Shown: piece after piece, positions 5,481 through 8,661 of the stretch
Position numbering within the stretch: the stretch's first letter is position 1
How the letters are laid out: each line of letters starts with the position of its first letter
NCBI GenBank assembly: GCA_023422095.1
Contig: JAEZSD010000012.1
Coordinates: 1 to 8,661 of the forward strand
DNA: 8,661 bases
From: Bacillota bacterium
Lineage (GTDB): Bacteria; Bacillota_I; Bacilli_A; RFN20; CAG-826
Direction: 5' to 3'
Program-made: the position numbers and the translations under genes
The notes under the pieces: model-generated
The model's database searches: none
Told to the model about the DNA's origin: nothing
The model's input: only the letters and a program-made list of their open reading frames with translations

Positions 5481-6695
5481 TTAATAGCGACGTCTATTTG
5501 GTCTATTGTGAGAAGATGGCTTGTTCTCATTGGAAACAGGAGCCTGGTTTGTATCCTCTTTTTTAGAAAAAACAATTGGCGATTTCTTTTGAGGTATTTC
5601 CATTCCGATATGCTTTTGCACATCTTTTAACAGATTTAACTCTTCATTAGAGCAGAAGCTGATGGTAATACCCGCTTCTCCTGCTCTTCCCGTTCTTCCC
5701 ATACGATGAAGATAGGTTTCCGGTGTTTCTGGCATATCAAAATTAAAAACATGGGAGATTTTGCTGATATCTAATCCACGAGCGGCGATATCGGTGGCTA
5801 TCATCACCCGACTAGTGTGATTCTTAAAGCTTGTCAATGCTGCTGTTCTAGCATTTTGACTTTTATTACCATGAATGACTTCCGTTTTGTAGGGTTGATT
5901 AATTAATTTTTTGGTTAAGCGATTCGCTCCATTTTTGGTGCGAGTGAATACTAAGGCCGATGAAATTGTCTCGTCTTTGAGCAAGTGAATTAATAAATCG
6001 GCTTTGTTGCTTTTTTCAACCCGATATAGAGTTTGAGAAATCGCATCGAGAGGACTTTCAACACTACCGATGGAAACGCGAACTGGCTTTGTGAGTAAAC
6101 TTTCGGCTAAGGAAAGAATTTCTTTTGGCATTGTCGCAGAGAACAACATTGTCTGTCGGGTTTTTGGAAGTTTTGAAATTATACGTTTGATATCTCTTAA
6201 AAATCCCATATCAAGCATTTGATCAGCTTCATCTAACACAAAATAATTGATTTTGCTTAAATCAACAATTTTGGAATCAACCAAATCCAATAATCGACCT
6301 GGGGTTGCGACGAGAATATCGATGCCATTTCTGATATTGGTTATTTGTGGTCCCTTGGATACTCCTCCGAATACGACGCTGACTTTGACTTTGCAGTATC
6401 TTCCATATTGCTTGATGGATGCGCCGATTTGAGCTGCTAATTCTCTAGTTGGGGCGATGATTAAACCAGTCAATACTGGCGAGTTAAATTGGGTGCGGTC
6501 AGTGACAATTTTTTGGAGTAATGGAATAGAATAGGCAGCGGTTTTTCCCGTACCTGTTTGAGCTGTTCCTAACATATCAAAACCATTCAACAAAGGTGGA
6601 ATGGCTTGTTCTTGAATAGGTGTTGGTAAAGTGTACTTTAATTCGTTAATAGCCTTTTCGATAAGACTAGTGATGTTAAATTGTGAAAATTGCAT
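5481..6695 (-). CDS. DEAD-box ATP-dependent RNA helicase
   Basis: A 404-residue cytoplasmic helicase that uses ATP to unwind or remodel RNA duplexes, in roles such as ribosome assembly, cold adaptation or mRNA decay. All core motifs are present in order: Q motif (PTPIQEQ, 24-30), motif I AQTGTGKT (45-52), Ia PTRELA (82-87), Ib TPGR (131-134), II DEAD (155-158), III SAT (186-188), IV LVFTRTK (248-254), V ATDIAARGLDI (300-310) and VI HRMGRTGRAG (330-339). The tail after about 365 is short, polar and ends RPNRRRY, a basic RNA-contact tail without a DbpA-type RNA-recognition domain. It is shorter than typical CshA, and I cannot assign it to CshA, CshB or another named paralogue. AAGGA eight bases before the ATG supports the start. 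The Shine-Dalgarno directly touches a 12-bp leader hairpin, suggesting structure-controlled translation. Confidence 0.95.
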   Translation of the reverse strand: MQFSQFNITSLIEKAINELKYTLPTPIQEQAIPPLLNGFDMLGTAQTGTGKTAAYSIPLLQKIVTDRTQFNSPVLTGLIIAPTRELAAQIGASIKQYGRYCKVKVSVVFGGVSKGPQITNIRNGIDILVATPGRLLDLVDSKIVDLSKINYFVLDEADQMLDMGFLRDIKRIISKLPKTRQTMLFSATMPKEILSLAESLLTKPVRVSIGSVESPLDAISQTLYRVEKSNKADLLIHLLKDETISSALVFTRTKNGANRLTKKLINQPYKTEVIHGNKSQNARTAALTSFKNHTSRVMIATDIAARGLDISKISHVFNFDMPETPETYLHRMGRTGRAGEAGITISFCSNEELNLLKDVQKHIGMEIPQKKSPIVFSKKEDTNQAPVSNENKPSSHNRPNRRRY

Positions 6696-6708
6696 TATAG
6701 GTATCCTT

Positions 6709-6750
6709 CTTAGTCAGTTAATCAAGACTCGCATTTAGTAACTGACTAAG
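6709..6750 (-). promoter_or_regulatory. 12-bp leader hairpin touching the helicase ribosome site
   Basis: CTTAGTCAGTTA and TAACTGACTAAG are perfect inverse complements (6750-6739 with 6720-6709 on the minus strand) around an 18-base loop. The next base downstream begins the Shine-Dalgarno AAGGA (6708-6704), and the ATG is at 6695. No T-tract follows either arm, so it is not a terminator. A possible -10, TAAAAT (6756-6761), would start RNA at the foot of the hairpin. The stem could obstruct or position ribosomes, or be a target of the helicase itself (inference). As DNA it could also be an operator. Confidence 0.6.
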
Positions 6751-6768
6751 CGGGCATTTTAAAAGACG

Positions 6769-6793
6769 GTTAATGTTAACATAGTTCATTAAC
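6769..6793. repeat. 7-bp inverted repeat upstream of the helicase
   Basis: GTTAATG (6769-6775) and CATTAAC (6787-6793) are inverse complements separated by 11 bases. It lies in the 146-base gap between the acyltransferase stop codon and the helicase start, upstream of the helicase leader hairpin. No T-tract follows. It may be an operator or chance in AT-rich DNA. I found no intrinsic terminator for the acyltransferase gene in this gap. Confidence 0.3.
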
Positions 6794-6841
6794 AATTGCA
6801 CACTATCTAACTTAAAGTTTTTAAAATGATTAATAAATTAA

Positions 6842-8131
6842 TTAAAAAGTAAGCTTGGTCTTTTTGGGGAGGAGCTTAAAGATTTCTTCCACTCCAAAGT
6901 GGACCTTTGTAACGGGGAATCTCTTGTCAGTAGGAAAGAGATAATAGGTATCATCATTATCAGAAAAACTAATTCCATCGCCTTTGCCGAAATAATCGAA
7001 TTCAACATGAACGCTATAGTTTTCTAGAGCAGTTTTATGGATATGCAATTCTTCGCCATTTTCAAAAATAGCGTCGAGATGAAACCCATCAAGATTATGA
7101 ATTAACTTCCCCTTACCAAGGCGATAATATCCTGAGCTATTGGGTAATGAATCGATCTCAACTTCAGTTTCAATTTGATAAGTCTTGGCTTCCACTTCTT
7201 TTTTGACTTCCGCTCTTTCCCATTCATACCAATCGGGAATGTGCGAGTAGTCAGCTTTACCACTAGTGGCTTGAAGTTCGCCTAATTCAGTCATCTCATA
7301 TTCTTTATGACAATGATCACACCACAACTTAATCCCATCGCTGTGCATGTTGCCTTCATCTAAGCAATTTGGACATTTGTATAATACTTTATGAAGACCA
7401 GCCGCTCGATTTTTGAATTTGATGTGGATATTGTTCTCTTTTTGATAGGCATAGTCATCGTATTGGAAAGCATCGCGAATACGATTGTTTATTTCTTCAA
7501 CACTTAATGTTTCGATTTCTTTTTCCGAAACAATGCAAGTCATGTCAGCAGTAGTCTTTAATTTTCTTTTATATAAATAATTCCAAACTGGTTGTCGCAA
7601 ATGATCGCCGTGACAAATCAATGTGACAACAGGCTTTTTAAGCATTTTTGCCATCTTGCCAAGACTATCAGGAATAATGGCGGTTGTCCCAACAAGAGAA
7701 TAACGAGCTTCAGGGTAGATTGCACATATATACTTGTTCTTATTCAAACTATGCATGATGTTACGGACAATTCGCACATCAGAAACGAATTTCCTTTTGC
7801 CAAAACATCCAACATTACGCAGTAATTTTTCTCTTCCAATAAAACCATCAACAGCCACAATATAATTATCGAATTTTGGGAATATTGCTTTCACTTCAAT
7901 TTTAAAATCAAGAAAACTATTATGGTTGCATAAGAGAAGGTAGGGCCCTTCTACTTCTTTCATATTGTGCTTAAAAACTTTTGCTTTTGTCGCTATTGTT
8001 TCAGGGAAAGCTAATAACCAAGTAAGAGGCTTGAGATACCATGACACCTTTCGAGGGGGGCTAACAAGGTCAAAACGAGGCATCGAATTTACTTCTTGCA
8101 GACTTCTAAAAGTGATGTCGCTTAATTTCAT
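6842..8131 (-). CDS. HX4D lysophospholipid-acyltransferase-like protein with zinc ribbon and extra C-terminal domain
   Basis: A 429-residue protein. Residues about 60-225 are a PlsC-like acyltransferase domain: HNSFLD (70-75) is the catalytic HX4D motif, FIGREK (97-102) fits motif II, and YPEAR (139-143) takes the place of the EGTR motif. Family members move acyl groups to lysophosphatidic acid or related lipids at the inner membrane face; WYLKPLTWLLAFP (31-43) is a likely membrane-contact segment. A zinc ribbon follows, CPNC (253-256) and CDHC (271-274). The final 145 residues contain IPDWYEWER (298-306) and then a mostly beta-like region I do not recognise. PlsC enzymes are usually about 200-260 residues, so the last 180 are an addition. 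AGGAG six bases before the ATG sets the start. A good promoter lies upstream. The exact acceptor is unknown, and a role other than phosphatidate synthesis is possible. Confidence 0.88.
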   Translation of the reverse strand: MKLSDITFRSLQEVNSMPRFDLVSPPRKVSWYLKPLTWLLAFPETIATKAKVFKHNMKEVEGPYLLLCNHNSFLDFKIEVKAIFPKFDNYIVAVDGFIGREKLLRNVGCFGKRKFVSDVRIVRNIMHSLNKNKYICAIYPEARYSLVGTTAIIPDSLGKMAKMLKKPVVTLICHGDHLRQPVWNYLYKRKLKTTADMTCIVSEKEIETLSVEEINNRIRDAFQYDDYAYQKENNIHIKFKNRAAGLHKVLYKCPNCLDEGNMHSDGIKLWCDHCHKEYEMTELGELQATSGKADYSHIPDWYEWERAEVKKEVEAKTYQIETEVEIDSLPNSSGYYRLGKGKLIHNLDGFHLDAIFENGEELHIHKTALENYSVHVEFDYFGKGDGISFSDNDDTYYLFPTDKRFPVTKVHFGVEEIFKLLPKKTKLTF

Positions 8132-8176
8132 AGGTTTCTCCTAAAAGTAATGCTGAAAAGCCAATACTTAATCTTG

Positions 8177-8205
8177 ATTTTAAACTGAGTAAACCATTTT
8201 TTCAA
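8177..8205 (-). promoter_or_regulatory. Promoter of the acyltransferase-like gene
   Basis: Minus strand: TTGAAA (8200-8205), exactly 17 bases, then TAAAAT (8177-8182). The start would be near 8170, giving a leader of about 39 bases before the ATG at 8131. It is a better match than the alternative TTGACA at 8291-8296, whose -10 is poor. Confidence 0.55.
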
Positions 8206-8238
8206 ATTAATACGCATACCGGGTAAACTAGATAGTAA

Positions 8239-8281
8239 AAAGGGCCCTTTAAAAAGCAAGAATAGTCGTTACCAATTTGGT
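8239..8281. repeat. Two palindromes in the gap before the acyltransferase-like gene
   Basis: AAAGGGCCCTTT (8239-8250) is a perfect 12-bp palindrome with a GC core that stands out in this AT-rich gap. ACCAATTTGGT (8271-8281) is an 11-bp palindrome around a single central base. Their centres are about 31 bp apart, roughly three helical turns, and both lie upstream of the promoter at 8177-8205. They could be paired operator sites. The rest of the gap 8132-8372 holds no recognised gene and no clear terminator for the phosphatase gene; a 29-codon frame is noted in the findings. Confidence 0.35.
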
Positions 8282-8372
8282 TAGATTTTATGTCAAGAAC
8301 AGTGAAGGGAATAGCCACCATTAATGCTAAACGGCAGTAAAACTCGAGACTAAAACAATGATTATTATCTTT

Positions 8373-8661
8373 TTATTCATTTTTCAAAAATTGAATGCTC
8401 TTTAAATTATTATTCTCAAAAGTTAAAACAAATCCATCTAAAGGTTCTATGTTCCCTTCCAAAATAATCTTTTCCTCATATGTTATTCTTCTGATTCTTC
8501 TTTGAGGGTCCACCACGTCCGTGTGGCAGTAATTCAACAAATAGGAACAAATAGCAGTCGCATGAGAAACAACAAGAGAAGTTTGGTTATCTTCTGTTAA
8601 TAAAAGAACACTATTAAGAGCGTTTTTCATTCTTTTCTTCACTTCATTCAATGATTCGCCG
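8373..8661 (-). CDS. Histidine-phosphatase-family (phosphoglycerate-mutase-like) protein, C-terminal part
   Basis: The last 95 or so residues of a gene whose start lies beyond the window edge. The first in-frame residues are GES (8660-8652) followed by LNEV, matching the GESxxEV block of the histidine phosphatase superfamily. About 30 residues later comes VVSHATAICSYLL, matching the conserved (V/S)SHG-type block that supplies the second active-site histidine. The first RHG histidine motif would be upstream and cannot be seen. The frame has no internal start that would make a complete protein; the TTG at 8651 codes for the Leu of GESL and is not a start. Family members remove phosphate from sugars, nucleotides or proteins through a phosphohistidine; the substrate here is unknown. 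The end, about 65 residues after the SHA block, is normal for short members. No terminator is visible downstream. Confidence 0.85.
   Translation of the reverse strand, partial: GESLNEVKKRMKNALNSVLLLTEDNQTSLVVSHATAICSYLLNYCHTDVVDPQRRIRRITYEEKIILEGNIEPLDGFVLTFENNNLKSIQFLKNE

Noticed and set aside
6709..6750. Helicase leader hairpin read as an intrinsic terminator
   Set aside because: Neither strand has a T-tract after the stem, and the next bases on the minus strand are the Shine-Dalgarno.
3995..7825. Plus-strand open frames at 3995-4186, 6247-6432 and 7592-7825
   Set aside because: Each is an antisense shadow of a well-supported minus-strand gene (oxidoreductase, helicase, acyltransferase).
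8268..8296. Perfect -35 TTGACA at 8291-8296 as an acyltransferase promoter
   Set aside because: At 17 bases the -10 would be GGTAAC, lacking the key first T and second A. TTGAAA-17-TAAAAT closer to the gene fits better.
1..8661. Mycoplasma-type code with TGA as tryptophan
   Set aside because: The Trp codons I checked in several genes are TGG and no real gene contains an in-frame TGA. All stops are TAA, so the standard code is sufficient.
1..8661. Mobile element, phage island, defence system or CRISPR array
   Set aside because: I found no transposase, integrase, terminal repeats, regular repeat-spacer pattern or defence-gene motifs. The tRNA genes at the edge show no att-like duplicate in the window.

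Overview
The window reads like ordinary chromosomal DNA from a low-GC Firmicute or an Acholeplasma-like / uncultured Bacilli relative. The DNA is AT-rich, Shine-Dalgarno sequences are AAGGAG-like, the 3' CCA is encoded in the two complete tRNAs, and intrinsic terminators end in T-tracts. The Trp codons I checked are TGG, and all seven protein genes stop with TAA, so nothing requires a TGA=Trp code. Every gene lies on the minus strand, so transcription runs from high to low coordinates. I see no insertion sequence, phage gene, CRISPR array or integration scar.

In transcription order: the C-terminal half of a histidine-phosphatase-family gene (8373-8661, cut by the window edge); a 240-bp gap with two palindromes and a good promoter; an HX4D lysophospholipid-acyltransferase-like gene with an added zinc ribbon and an unrecognised C-terminal domain (6842-8131); a DEAD-box RNA helicase (5481-6695) with a 12-bp leader hairpin touching its Shine-Dalgarno; a GNAT acetyltransferase fused to an alkylguanine-alkyltransferase-like domain (4646-5410), apparently leaderless; a flavodoxin-fold NAD(P)H:quinone-oxidoreductase-like gene (3985-4560); a zinc-ribbon protein with four predicted membrane segments (3347-3847); a large P-type cation ATPase (373-3153) under a yybP-ykoY manganese riboswitch; then tRNA-Thr(CGT), tRNA-Val(GAC), a terminator and a partial tRNA-Gly(CCC).

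Most genes are their own transcription unit. Convincing intrinsic terminators follow the helicase, the GNAT fusion, the oxidoreductase, the zinc-ribbon gene and tRNA-Val. I found none after the acyltransferase, the phosphatase or the ATPase. The genes do not form one pathway. They are a mixed housekeeping/stress set: metal efflux, RNA remodelling, alkyl-damage-like DNA binding, flavin redox and lipid acylation.

The best-supported regulatory story is the ATPase leader. A promoter starts transcription at the foot of the aptamer. The 3' strand of aptamer helix P1 is the same TACT that can otherwise close a hairpin over the whole Shine-Dalgarno, so metal binding should free the ribosome site and raise efflux. 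Other points worth checking are the GNAT-alkyltransferase fusion, the promoter lying inside the helicase terminator, and the helicase leader hairpin. I do not see a clear previously undescribed multi-gene system here.
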